The notes beneath the pieces are model-generated. The model was given only the letters and a program-made list of their open reading frames with translations. It did no database searches and was not told where the DNA came from. The position numbers and the translations under genes are program-made. A DNA stretch of 60,008 bases, from contig JBBRMY010000003.1 in assembly GCA_038230595.1 (NCBI GenBank), forward strand, positions 1 to 60,008, in the 5' to 3' direction. Position 1 is the first letter of the stretch. Each line of letters opens with the position of its first letter. The stretch is from JBBRMY01 sp038230595. GTDB lineage: Bacteria > Bacteroidota > Ignavibacteria > Tepidaquicellales > Tepidaquicellaceae. Below, one piece after another: positions 16,582 through 26,190 of this stretch.

Positions 16582-19500
16582 ATGAAAAACATTATCGCGG
16601 GATTATTATGTATAATTGCATTCGATCAATTATATGCTATTGATCATTACTATTACTTCGGTCAGAAAATTACCCTTAATCAACGAGATGATAGGGTAAT
16701 AATTGTTACAAACGAACTTGGGCAGGATAAAGCAGCACTTGAAAAGGAGCTGAGAACAGTTGTCGATGTCGGTGATGTACTTAAAAATTCCTACAGCAAT
16801 ACTTATGAAGTAATCTTCAAAGACGGATATGCTTCCTCTAAAGTGCAAAACTATATCAGCAGACTTTCTTCAAAGCAAAATCTGATAAAGTTCTCCTCTC
16901 CTGCATATTACACAGATAACTACAAGATAATTATTATCTGCTCAGATGAATTTATATTAAATCTGAAGCACGAAACTGACAAAAGTAAACTGGAATTACT
17001 GAACATGCAAAATGGTGTTCAGATAATTGAAAGTTATCCGGGAAATAAGCAGTACAGGTTAAAAACTTTTAACAATAATAGAAAAACCTCATTAGATCTA
17101 TCGGAAATTTATTTTCAATCAGGACTGTTTGAATATTCCGAGCCGAATTTTATTTATCCTGATCTTTGTCTTCTGAATTTCACTCCTAATGATACACAGT
17201 TTGGAGTGCAGTGGGCTTTAAAAAATACCGGACAAGTTATCACAGCAAACGCTTCTTCTAACGGAGTTGATGCAACTACATACAACGGTCTTTCAGGTTC
17301 AGATATGAAAGTTGATCAGGCATGGGATGTAACTACCGGCAACAGTTCAGTGGAAATCGGCATCCTTGATACCGGAATTGATTCAACTCATCCCGATCTT
17401 AGAAATAATCTTCTTGCAGGTTACAATGCGACAACTACTCCTCCTGTGAATAGTGTGGTCACAGATCCAAATTCACATGGTACATGTACAGGAGGAATAA
17501 TTGGTGCCACCGGTAATAATTCATTAGGTATCGCAGGAATTGCTTACGGCTGTAAAATAAAATCCTATCAGATCTTTGATGCCGGCGGCAGTGCTGCTAA
17601 TTCTTATATCATTGCTGCTTTTACTAAAGCACAGTCTAATGGGGCTGCAGTACTTAGCAACAGCTGGGGAGGCGGCTCTCCATCTTCAGCTCTTAGTACA
17701 GCAATTGATAACTGTGCGACTTCAGGTAACAGCGGTAAAGGATGTACGATCTTATTTTCATCCGGTAATGAAGGAAGAAATCCACCTTCGTACCCTTCTT
17801 ACATGCGAAATGTTATTTGCGTTGGAGCATCAACTGCATACGATCAGAAAAAAGCTCCGGGGACAGGCAATCAATACTGGTGGGGAGGAAATTACGGAGG
17901 TACTACTCAATCCGATGGTAATTCATCTTACTATGGCGACATAGAATTAGTTGCTCCGACTATAGTTGTAACTACGGACAGACAAGGTACCAATGGTTAC
18001 AATACCTCAGCTGGAACTGCAGGAGATTATACATTTGACTTTAACGGAACATCATGTTCTTGTCCGAATGCAGCCGGTGTTGCGGGTCTGATATATTGTG
18101 TCAATACTTCGTTTACTACAGCACAGGTAAAAGATTTTCTTTTAAGAGGCTGTGATAAAATAGATAATATTGCATATGATTCTGCTAAAACTTATGGACA
18201 GTGGAATCCTTATTTTGGATATGGAAGGGTGAATGCTTATAATTCAGTTAAGATTGCACAAGGAGTTGATATAATTGCTCCAACTATAGTTCATGATAAT
18301 ATTGAATCCAATAATTCAACATATCCGAGAACTTTCACTGCAAATATAACAGATCTAGGCGGTGGATCAGTAGATGCAACATCACCAAAAGTAATTTACA
18401 GGTCTAATAAAAATAATGCGGGATGGTCTGCTTTTGATTCTGCATCATTCACTATACAAGCTTCAAATACTTTTACTTTTCAAATCCCCGGATTTGGCTG
18501 GGAAACACAGGTACAGTATTATTTAACTTCGCTAGACAATAGCAGTAACCGTGCTTTATTCCCAATTCATGCACCTGATACGACTAACATGTGTTATTAT
18601 GCAGTTGGAAGTATTACAAGTGTCGAGAGTAAAATTACAGGTCCAACAACCATTCCTACTTCAGGCGGAGTGTTTTCCGGAACAAGCTCACCTGCATTTA
18701 CAAATTTTAAAATACTTAAAACAAAAGTAAAGATTTCTTTAAGACATACAAGAGTTGCCGATATTAATGTTGCGTTATCCACACCGGTTACAAACTTAGC
18801 ATTGAACAGCAAATGTATTTTTTGTGAAAACCCATATTCAGGCGGCTCAACAACCGGTATAACAAATGCAACAGCTGTTGACTCTGCATCGTCATTCTGG
18901 ATACAGGGAACTCAGCCATATTTAAATGGATTCTTTAAGCCGGATTATTCTTTCAGGGGGTTGAACGGATTAAATGCGAACAGCGGTACGGGTAACTGGA
19001 AGCTTTTATTGTACGATGGAGTAACTAATATCGGTGGAACATTAGACAGCGCAAGAATTACACTTTACAAAACACTGGGAACAATAAGTTCCTGTGCAAA
19101 ATTAAATTCACCATCTGATTCTATTCTGACAAATAATAGTGCCGGAGGCTCGATAGATACTTTAAACTTTTATTTGAAGAACAGCGGAACAGGAAACTTA
19201 ACTATCTCAGGGGTTGTATTTAATGGAACATATGCAAGTAAATATTCACTTATTTCTTCTTTACCGGGAGCTATAGTGCCTGGTGATAGCGGACTTTTTA
19301 AAGTAATGTGTAATCCTTTTGTTCCAATGCCGAGACATGGCGATCCATCAATGTTTGATGTGGAAAATGCTACAATGGATATTTCAACAAATGATCCGTC
19401 AAAACCTACTTTTAAAGTATCTCTTCAAAGCCCATCTCCATTGCCTGTAGAAATGTCCGCATTTAATTCATCTGTAATCAGAAACAATGTAAGTTTGCAC

Positions 19501-20010
19501 TGGACAACTGCATTTGAAATTAATAATGCAGCATTTGAAGTTGAAAGGAAATTATCAACCGATGCCGCTATATGGAGCAAGGTTGGAAGTATAACCGGAA
19601 ACGGATCTATTAATATTCCCGTGAATTATTCTTTCAATGATAATAATGTAGTAACCGGTAAATATAATTACAGACTGAAACAGAAAGATTTTAACGGTTC
19701 ATATAATTACTATAACTTATCAAATGAAGTTATTGTTGGAATTCCGGTACAATTTTATTTGTCACAGAACTATCCTAACCCTTTCAATCCTACCACAAAA
19801 ATAAATTTTGACCTGCCGGTTGACTCTAAAGTTAAGATCGAAGTATTTGATATAACGGGAAGGTCGCTTGCAATTCTTGCAGATAGAATTATTACAGCGG
19901 GATATCATACTGTAGATTTTAATGCTTCTGCTTTATCAAGCGGAGTATATTTTTATAGGTTGAATGCAGGTGAATTTAATTCAACAAAGAGAATGGTATT
20001 ACTGAAGTAA
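16582..20010 (+). CDS. secreted subtilisin-like serine protease (S8) with P-domain and T9SS sorting domain
   Basis: 1142 aa. Signal peptide, then a long propeptide to about 215, then the S8 domain with the triad D263 (ILDTGID), H299 (NSHGTC) and S491 (FNGTSCSCPNAAGVAG); the oxyanion Asn is in FSSGNEGRNPP. A proprotein-convertase P-domain follows at about 690-830 (TKVKISLRHTRVADINVALSTP, GNWKLLLYDG). It is succeeded by a beta domain and by the shared C-terminal module LPVEMSAF... with the NYPNPFNPTTKINFDLP sorting signal and MVLLK end. All catalytic residues are present, so it should be active once exported through T9SS. It starts 33 bp after the cupredoxin gene, so cotranscription is likely. 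Confidence 0.94.
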   Translation: MKNIIAGLLCIIAFDQLYAIDHYYYFGQKITLNQRDDRVIIVTNELGQDKAALEKELRTVVDVGDVLKNSYSNTYEVIFKDGYASSKVQNYISRLSSKQNLIKFSSPAYYTDNYKIIIICSDEFILNLKHETDKSKLELLNMQNGVQIIESYPGNKQYRLKTFNNNRKTSLDLSEIYFQSGLFEYSEPNFIYPDLCLLNFTPNDTQFGVQWALKNTGQVITANASSNGVDATTYNGLSGSDMKVDQAWDVTTGNSSVEIGILDTGIDSTHPDLRNNLLAGYNATTTPPVNSVVTDPNSHGTCTGGIIGATGNNSLGIAGIAYGCKIKSYQIFDAGGSAANSYIIAAFTKAQSNGAAVLSNSWGGGSPSSALSTAIDNCATSGNSGKGCTILFSSGNEGRNPPSYPSYMRNVICVGASTAYDQKKAPGTGNQYWWGGNYGGTTQSDGNSSYYGDIELVAPTIVVTTDRQGTNGYNTSAGTAGDYTFDFNGTSCSCPNAAGVAGLIYCVNTSFTTAQVKDFLLRGCDKIDNIAYDSAKTYGQWNPYFGYGRVNAYNSVKIAQGVDIIAPTIVHDNIESNNSTYPRTFTANITDLGGGSVDATSPKVIYRSNKNNAGWSAFDSASFTIQASNTFTFQIPGFGWETQVQYYLTSLDNSSNRALFPIHAPDTTNMCYYAVGSITSVESKITGPTTIPTSGGVFSGTSSPAFTNFKILKTKVKISLRHTRVADINVALSTPVTNLALNSKCIFCENPYSGGSTTGITNATAVDSASSFWIQGTQPYLNGFFKPDYSFRGLNGLNANSGTGNWKLLLYDGVTNIGGTLDSARITLYKTLGTISSCAKLNSPSDSILTNNSAGGSIDTLNFYLKNSGTGNLTISGVVFNGTYASKYSLISSLPGAIVPGDSGLFKVMCNPFVPMPRHGDPSMFDVENATMDISTNDPSKPTFKVSLQSPSPLPVEMSAFNSSVIRNNVSLHWTTAFEINNAAFEVERKLSTDAAIWSKVGSITGNGSINIPVNYSFNDNNVVTGKYNYRLKQKDFNGSYNYYNLSNEVIVGIPVQFYLSQNYPNPFNPTTKINFDLPVDSKVKIEVFDITGRSLAILADRIITAGYHTVDFNASALSSGVYFYRLNAGEFNSTKRMVLLK

Positions 20011-20077
20011 AAAGAAAGGTTAGAATCTGCAAATATAGTTCAACCATTCTGTACACAAAGAATTGAGAAGTAAAAAC

Positions 20078-20114
20078 AAAAGAGCCTGAGGTATTTCTCC
20101 TCAGGCTCTTTTTT
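20078..20114. terminator. bidirectional intrinsic terminator
   Basis: AAAAGAGCCTGAGG (20078-20091) pairs perfectly with CCTCAGGCTCTTTT (20099-20112), flanked by A- and T-runs. It separates the convergent genes ending at 20010 (+) and 20165 (-) and can serve both. Confidence 0.92.
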
Positions 20115-20164
20115 GTATCTAAAAAATACTTTCGGCTTATTTCGTCAAAAGCATTCTTAAGAAA

Positions 20165-22762
20165 TTATTTAACCAGCAGCATTTTCTTTACTGATGTAAA
20201 TTTGCTTCCGGAGATCCCTTCTGCATTCATTACATAGAAATATATTCCGCTTGAAAAATTTGATGCATTGAAATTAGCAGTATAATATCCTGCAGATCTC
20301 TGCTCACTTATCAATGATGATACTTCCTTTCCGGAAAGATCATATATCTTTATAGAAACTCTTGAAACCTCCGGCAGCTGATAATCTATTTTTGTCGCAG
20401 GATTGAAAGGGTTCGGATAGTTTTGTGTTAAACTGAATACAGCCGGAACTCCAACAATAATTTCTGCTCCGAGATCATAATATTTAAAGTTACCGTTATA
20501 ATCTATCTGCTTTAGTCTGTAGTTATATTTCCCTGTTGCAAGCTTTCTGTCAGCAAATTCATAGTTCACAGCATTATTTGAATTTCCATGTCCTGAAACA
20601 AAATTTATTTTTTGCCATGTAAGATCGGCAGATAATTTTCTCTCAATATCGAATCCCGAATTATTTTCTTCAGTTGTAGTGCTCCATTTCAAATTCACAT
20701 CATTCTTATTTACAGTTGAAGTGAATGAAGCAAGCTCAACGGGCAGAACAGCAAATATTGCAGCTGATGTAAATTGTCCATCAGGATTAGTTACAGTAAC
20801 AGTTCTTGTTGTATTAAATGCAGCTGCTGTTGTATTCACTATCAGGTTGATCGTAGTTGCATTAACATAGGTAACAGAATTTACTACAACGCCACCGTCA
20901 ATACTAACGGCTAATCTGTTAGCAAAGCCTGAACCTGGATCGAAAAATCCTGAACCTGAAACAACTGTACCTGTTAAAGTAACAGCAACACTTGCTCCTA
21001 CAGGAATCTGTGCAGGACTCGTGCTTGTAGGAGTTGCAGGCGGGGGTGCCTTGAGCTGAGCTACATAACATCCGTAATTATTTGCACCACTTACCCATTG
21101 TCCGATTGCCCAGAAGGTCATATCATCATTAGGATCAACAGTTATACTTGAGTAATCACCCCATCTTCTTCCCTGCGCTCCACCAGGATCACTTGGAGGA
21201 TTATAAGCCGTAGATGAATTTGAGATCAGAACAGGAGTTTCCATAGAACCTAATGCATCTGACGAAAGCCTTCCAACACTTCCCATGTTCACTCTTGTAC
21301 TTGCTCCTGAAAAGGAGAAAACCATTGCTGAATGATTCTGTCCTGAAGTTGCAATAGTAGGTATCCAGTAATTATTTATGCTTGCACTATTGTCAAAGAC
21401 TGTACCTGACTGAGTAAGGGTCGGAGCTGTTGAAAGATTATCAATCTGATACCACCTTGAACCTGTTCTTGTTGCTGAAACTGAAACACCTGTATTGCTA
21501 ACGCCTACATTATGTACTGTCCACAATGAATTATTTCTTATTTGTGCCTGAAAAAGTCTGTCATCAAGAACATCAAGTCTTCCGTTATTGCCGCCTGTAT
21601 TACCCAAGTGATTAACTAATAGCGGAGAAGCAGTAGTCGGAACTGTCAGCGGAATATTTGCTGAAACTGTCGGGGCAGTTCCAGGATTTGAAACCCTTCG
21701 GATCTGGAGCAAGCTAAAACTTGAGTTATCTACACCTATGAAATAACCTTCAGTAGAAGCCGGATCGGGATTGTCAACTCCCTGCGGAGTGTATGGACCG
21801 ACATTCGAGACAAGCAAATTTCCCAGATTTGTTGTTACCATAGGACCTGCAGCTTGAATTGATGACTTTCTGATAACAATACCTATAGTATTTGAGAACG
21901 CTCCTGCAAAAGTAAATAAATTCCCTCCTACATAAAGAGCATTAACATCAATTCCTAATGTAGGATAGTCCCAGAAAGTGGCTGTATGCTGGTAGAAAAA
22001 ATAAGTGAAAACAGTTGAAGCTTTAATTACACTATCCGGGCTTACACCTAACAATACTCTGTTTGCAATTGTGCCTCCGCCACCCGGTACATCAATTATC
22101 AGAAAATACCATTTCTTGGTTAACCTGTCATATCTTAATCTTGGATCTGAAGTAAAATTTGAAGCGATTGGCGGTGTCATTACACTTGCAAAAAAATTGT
22201 CAGTAGTCGTATTTATCACACCATCTGCTACACCTGTTGATTTCAAATAAGAAACAATTCTACCATTCACATGCACAATGTATTGTGTAGGACCGACTTC
22301 ACCCATATCATCTGGTGGAAAAGAGCCAGTTGGATTTGTACCTGTAAGATTAGCTCCGTTAAAATTAACCCCGGTTGTCTGAGGAGACATTACCTGATTG
22401 TTATTACCATTAACTTTTTTAGGTGGGTACTGAGAAATATCAGGCGAATTTGGATTTTGCTTTAAATGAGTTCTGTCAGGTCCTTCATGTTCATCTTCTT
22501 TTCTTGGAATTCGAAGCGATTTGAGCGGACCGTATTTTTGCTCTCTACCCATAATTTCTGATAGAGGAACTTCGAAACCCATTGTTCCGTCATTGGATCT
22601 TCTTACATCTTTCAGATATTCTGTATTATTATAAATTACCGAATCTCCAGCTATCTTAGTCCCTGAATTGCCTGATGGCATTTCTGATGGGACATACTTA
22701 AACGCAGAAATTGCAACAATACATAACACCGGAATCAGAAAGAAAAATTTGTAATTTTTCAT
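20165..22762 (-). CDS. large surface/secreted protein with T9SS sorting domain
   Basis: I prefer the ATG at 22762 (MKNYKFFFLIPVLCIVAISAF, a clean signal peptide) over 22798, which adds a charged 12-residue leader. The middle (about 130-560) is a beta-rich region with DPRLRYDRLTKKWYFLIIDVPG and WDYPTLGIDVNALYVGGN, text seen in uncharacterised propeller-like secreted proteins. An IPT/TIG-like domain (SPAQIPVGASVAVTLTGTVV...TRTVTVTNPDGQF) precedes the shared module (LPVELASFTSTVNKNDVNLKW) and the NYPNPFNPATKIDYQLP sorting domain. Function is unknown; adhesion or binding is plausible. It converges with the subtilisin gene on a common terminator. Confidence 0.88.
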   Translation of the reverse strand: MKNYKFFFLIPVLCIVAISAFKYVPSEMPSGNSGTKIAGDSVIYNNTEYLKDVRRSNDGTMGFEVPLSEIMGREQKYGPLKSLRIPRKEDEHEGPDRTHLKQNPNSPDISQYPPKKVNGNNNQVMSPQTTGVNFNGANLTGTNPTGSFPPDDMGEVGPTQYIVHVNGRIVSYLKSTGVADGVINTTTDNFFASVMTPPIASNFTSDPRLRYDRLTKKWYFLIIDVPGGGGTIANRVLLGVSPDSVIKASTVFTYFFYQHTATFWDYPTLGIDVNALYVGGNLFTFAGAFSNTIGIVIRKSSIQAAGPMVTTNLGNLLVSNVGPYTPQGVDNPDPASTEGYFIGVDNSSFSLLQIRRVSNPGTAPTVSANIPLTVPTTASPLLVNHLGNTGGNNGRLDVLDDRLFQAQIRNNSLWTVHNVGVSNTGVSVSATRTGSRWYQIDNLSTAPTLTQSGTVFDNSASINNYWIPTIATSGQNHSAMVFSFSGASTRVNMGSVGRLSSDALGSMETPVLISNSSTAYNPPSDPGGAQGRRWGDYSSITVDPNDDMTFWAIGQWVSGANNYGCYVAQLKAPPPATPTSTSPAQIPVGASVAVTLTGTVVSGSGFFDPGSGFANRLAVSIDGGVVVNSVTYVNATTINLIVNTTAAAFNTTRTVTVTNPDGQFTSAAIFAVLPVELASFTSTVNKNDVNLKWSTTTEENNSGFDIERKLSADLTWQKINFVSGHGNSNNAVNYEFADRKLATGKYNYRLKQIDYNGNFKYYDLGAEIIVGVPAVFSLTQNYPNPFNPATKIDYQLPEVSRVSIKIYDLSGKEVSSLISEQRSAGYYTANFNASNFSSGIYFYVMNAEGISGSKFTSVKKMLLVK

Positions 22763-22942
22763 CTTTATAGGTTGTCTTTTTGAATTTGATTTGAACAAAT
22801 AAATATATCGTTTATTCCTGCTATTAAAAACGGAATAACATTCATTTACATGTATTTACAGGGGGTGCAAGATGGAATTTAAATACAGAATTTCTGTTTC
22901 GAGCGGTACTTTTGTCGAATTATTTAACGATGCAGTAATCGG

Positions 22943-24028
22943 TTACAAAAATATCATGAATACAAATGTGAGGAAAAGTATAAAGTGGATGAATCCCTGA
23001 AGAGCATTCGTTTCACCGCGATTTGTACTTAAGAGGCCAATTGCCAAAGAAAGGATTACCATTACCAGTTGAACAGGTGTCAAAGCCCAGATCACTTCTC
23101 TGTGTGCAATAATTCCCACAAGAAGTACAGCCGGTATTGTTAGCATTATTGTTGAAAGTGCAGAGCCCAATGAGATGTTTATAGCTCTCTGCATATTATT
23201 TGCCATACCTGCTCTGATGGCTGTCAGGCTTTCCGGTGATACTATAATTAATGAAATTACTAATGCAGCAAGTCCTTCAGGAAGTCCAAGAACCTCTATG
23301 CTGTTATCAAGAGTTATGGAAAGATATTCGGCAAGAATTGAAATAAGAGCGATAGTGATGACAAGCATTGTTCCGTGATATAATCCGCTCGCTTTTTCCA
23401 GCTCCGGCTCATTTTTCTGAATAATTTTTTCACCTTTCTCTGTATAAGTGAAAAAGTAACTATGCTCTTTTGACTGCAGCCTTACAAAAATTCCATACAG
23501 CAATAGGCAAATCACTATCAGAAAAATTTCATACTTTGGAAGAAGATCAGGCGCAATCACCCCCGGAATAAATAATCCTATACCGGCAATTACAAAAATT
23601 GTTGAAAGAAACGATGATGAGCCTTTCAGATTAAAATGCTGTTCTCCGAACTTCATTCCTCCCATGATCATAGTTAATCCCACGAGTCCGTTTATAAGTA
23701 TCATGAGAGTGCTGAAAACGGTATCTCGAGCCAGCAAGGGATCGTTGTCACCATGGAGCATCATAGTTGTGATCATAATGATCTCAACAGTGACTGCAGA
23801 AAAAGTAAGGATCATTGTGCCGTAAGGTTCTCCGAACTTATGAGCCAGGACTTCTGCATGATGAACAACTGCAAATGCGGCGTAAATGATTACGAATAAA
23901 ACGCAGATGAAAAGGATTATATCAAAAAGTACAGAATTGTCATAGAATATCGATTGCTTAAAAATGGTTGCTATGATTACAGCGATCAAAGCTATTATGA
24001 CTGATCTTTCTTTTTTAAGCTTGCTCAA
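22943..24028 (-). CDS. chaA: Ca2+/H+ antiporter (ChaA-like, CaCA superfamily)
   Basis: About eleven transmembrane segments in 361 aa. Both alpha-repeats of the cation/Ca2+ exchanger family are visible: GEPYGTMILTFSAVTVEIIMI near 67-87 and SPESLTAIRAGMANNMQRAINISLGSALSTI near 265-295, each with the acidic residue used for ion binding. The hydrophilic loop between them (YTEKGEKIIQKNEPELEKA) is typical. It would export Ca2+ (possibly Na+ or K+) in exchange for protons across the inner membrane. It lies 109 bp after the last carotenoid gene on the same strand, so read-through is possible, but I see no functional tie. Confidence 0.9.
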   Translation of the reverse strand: MSKLKKERSVIIALIAVIIATIFKQSIFYDNSVLFDIILFICVLFVIIYAAFAVVHHAEVLAHKFGEPYGTMILTFSAVTVEIIMITTMMLHGDNDPLLARDTVFSTLMILINGLVGLTMIMGGMKFGEQHFNLKGSSSFLSTIFVIAGIGLFIPGVIAPDLLPKYEIFLIVICLLLYGIFVRLQSKEHSYFFTYTEKGEKIIQKNEPELEKASGLYHGTMLVITIALISILAEYLSITLDNSIEVLGLPEGLAALVISLIIVSPESLTAIRAGMANNMQRAINISLGSALSTIMLTIPAVLLVGIIAHREVIWALTPVQLVMVILSLAIGLLSTNRGETNALQGFIHFILFLTFVFMIFL

Positions 24029-24137
24029 ATATAATTATTCAATTTAATCTTTCATTTGGAAAGTGAAGATATGTAAACTATATATTAAAGAAAATTGAGA
24101 ATGGCAGAAATGAAAAAGCTGTCCGACTTATACGAAA

Positions 24138-24842
24138 TTAAATGATCTTTTTTTCAGATAAATATTTCTTTTTCAAATATTCAAAAATGGATATATTCAA
24201 AATGATCAATTCTAAACCATAGAAAATATCTTCTAAAGGGATCGTAAGAAGTCTGATTCCAAGGTTATGAGAATTGTTATACCAGACAACCGGATTTTCT
24301 AATCCTGTGCCGGTAAGTATTCCGTTGACTATAAAAAAGGGAATGAGCAAAACGGGGTATATTGTGAAAAGTTTTGATAACCAGTTAACTTTTATATAAA
24401 AATGAAGAAACAAAAGTAACAGAGACAAGCTTATAAAGGTTGAGGAAGTATAGAGCTTATAATAAAACGAAACTCCTGTGATAAACAAAATCAGAGAAAG
24501 AATAATTATAAACACATCTATGTTTTTTTTCTTCCACTGAAATTTGTAAAATATATTCAGGCAATGGTATGTAAACACACAGGAGAAAGGAATACAGATA
24601 AAAAATAAAATTTCTTCAACCGGGAGGTTGTACACATAAGCTCCTAATACATATTCCGGATTAAAACCCCAGACTCCGAGCTTTGTAAAATAAATATCCC
24701 AGCAGATGAAAATAAATCCTGCAACAAAATTAGCTGCAAAAAAATATTTGAAATATAAGTGAAATCTCAGCTTAGGATGGAATGAAAATAAAAACGGTAC
24801 AATTATGGTAAAAAGATCAACCAGAAGATATGTTGATCTCAT
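24138..24842 (-). CDS. lycopene cyclase, fused CrtYc-CrtYd type
   Basis: Cyclises lycopene ends to beta-rings. This is the small membrane-embedded type (234 aa, about seven hydrophobic helices), unlike the flavoprotein CrtY. Each half carries the family's P-x-E-(E/D) motif: NLPVEEILFF at about residue 75 and TIPLEDIFYG at about 205, showing both CrtYc and CrtYd halves fused in one chain. WDIYFTKLGVWGFNPEYVLG just before the first motif is also characteristic. Its ATG overlaps the crtZ stop by 4 bp (ATGA), so translation is coupled. It is the last gene of the five-gene carotenoid operon. Confidence 0.9.
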   Translation of the reverse strand: MRSTYLLVDLFTIIVPFLFSFHPKLRFHLYFKYFFAANFVAGFIFICWDIYFTKLGVWGFNPEYVLGAYVYNLPVEEILFFICIPFSCVFTYHCLNIFYKFQWKKKNIDVFIIILSLILFITGVSFYYKLYTSSTFISLSLLLLFLHFYIKVNWLSKLFTIYPVLLIPFFIVNGILTGTGLENPVVWYNNSHNLGIRLLTIPLEDIFYGLELIILNISIFEYLKKKYLSEKKII

Positions 24843-25312
24843 GATAAGTTTTTAAAGCCTCTAAATTGCAAATATTTAAATGGTACCAATAACATCCCAA
24901 AGCTTTCTCCATGTTCTTTTTCCAAATGCTTATGATGAATTTTATGAGCTCTGCGAATTGCTTTAAGATATATGTTTTCAGAATTACGGAGCCATTTAAA
25001 ACGCTGATGGATAAATATATCATGAATAAAAAAATATGCGAAGCCATAAATAGTTATTCCCAGTCCAATAAAAAAAAGATAATTAAAGCCATTCTGCATC
25101 CCAAAATAAAGACCGGCTATACCGGGCAATGCAAAGATTATAAAGAAAAAATCATTGTGTTCAAGGAATTCATCAGTTTCTTTTTTATGATGATCTTTAT
25201 GCAGATGCCAGAGCAGACCATGCATAATATATTTATGAGCAGACCATGCAACACCTTCCATTATAAGGAACGTAATCATCACGGTTAAAATATTTATAAT
25301 TATAATTTCCAT
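24839..25312 (-). CDS. crtZ: beta-carotene hydroxylase
   Basis: A 157-aa di-iron membrane hydroxylase that adds 3-hydroxyls to beta-rings, giving cryptoxanthin and zeaxanthin. The histidine boxes are all present: HKYIMH, HKDHH, HDIFIHQR and HKIHHKH. Four hydrophobic segments alternate with them, the usual topology. It sits between crtB (41 bp upstream) and the lycopene cyclase (4-bp overlap). With no ketolase (crtW) in the operon, zeaxanthin is the likely end product of this set. Confidence 0.93.
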   Translation of the reverse strand: MEIIIINILTVMITFLIMEGVAWSAHKYIMHGLLWHLHKDHHKKETDEFLEHNDFFFIIFALPGIAGLYFGMQNGFNYLFFIGLGITIYGFAYFFIHDIFIHQRFKWLRNSENIYLKAIRRAHKIHHKHLEKEHGESFGMLLVPFKYLQFRGFKNLS

Positions 25313-25353
25313 TATTTAATATGTGACATAATAATTTTTAATTCAAAGCTATT

Positions 25354-26190
25354 TTATAACAGATTCATTTTGTATTGCACCATACTATTGACCATCAGAG
25401 CGAATTTTTGCCCGCTGCCTATCCGGATCCTTTCGGCAAATACCCTCTCTGCAGGTACATTAATAATTTTTTTAAAAAGCGCATTGTAGTAAACATATGC
25501 AAGGTAAACTCCGCCTTTGGAAGTGGCAGGTAGCATTTTGATGCCTGTTAATGCTTCTTTAAAATCGTTTTTTATTTCATCTTCGATCTCATGCTTTTCA
25601 CTGCTGCTGAATTTTGCCATATCCACATTAGGAAAATAAGACCTTCCCAATATTCTGTAATCATCTTTAATGTCACGCAGAAAATTAACTTTTTGAAAGG
25701 CAGCCCCAAGCTTCATTGCATACGGTTTTAGCTCCTCATACATTTTTTTGTCTCCGCCTGTAAAAACATGAAGGCACATTAATCCAACAACTTCTGCAGA
25801 ACCAAGTATGTACTGCTCATATTTTTGCTGTGAATATTCTATCTTTTCAAGATCCATTTCCATGCTTTGCAGGAAAGAAACGATCAATTCATGATCGATA
25901 TTATATTCATGTACTGCCTTTTGAAATGAATTTAATACAGGGTTCAGGGAAATGCGATCGTTAATTGCTTCGAAAGTATCTTCTTTAAATTTATTAAAAA
26001 GGTACTTTTGGTTATAGCCTTCAAAACTGTCAACGATTTCATCTGCAAGCCTTACAAATCCATAAATAGAATAAACCGGACCCCTCAGTTTATTATGGAG
26101 GAAATAAATACCAAGTGAAAAACTGGTGCTGTATGCCTTGGTTACAATTTTACTGCACTCCACTGAAACATTATCAAATAGTGATTTCAT
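25354..26190 (-). CDS. crtB: phytoene synthase
   Basis: Condenses two geranylgeranyl diphosphates to phytoene, the first committed carotenoid step. The two Asp-rich Mg2+/substrate motifs are present: DEIVD in YGFVRLADEIVDSF near residue 48 and DIKDD in FLRDIKDDYR near residue 167. 278 aa is normal for the family. The start overlaps the end of crtI by 17 bp, so the two are translationally coupled. No geranylgeranyl diphosphate synthase is in the window, so the precursor must come from elsewhere in the genome. Confidence 0.95.
   Translation of the reverse strand: MKSLFDNVSVECSKIVTKAYSTSFSLGIYFLHNKLRGPVYSIYGFVRLADEIVDSFEGYNQKYLFNKFKEDTFEAINDRISLNPVLNSFQKAVHEYNIDHELIVSFLQSMEMDLEKIEYSQQKYEQYILGSAEVVGLMCLHVFTGGDKKMYEELKPYAMKLGAAFQKVNFLRDIKDDYRILGRSYFPNVDMAKFSSSEKHEIEDEIKNDFKEALTGIKMLPATSKGGVYLAYVYYNALFKKIINVPAERVFAERIRIGSGQKFALMVNSMVQYKMNLL

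Noticed and set aside
17576..17944. 122-codon frame inside the subtilisin gene
   Set aside because: Shadow frame; the S8 catalytic motifs are in the long frame.
24911..25288. 125-codon antisense frame over crtZ
   Set aside because: Mirror of a histidine-rich coding region with no domain of its own.
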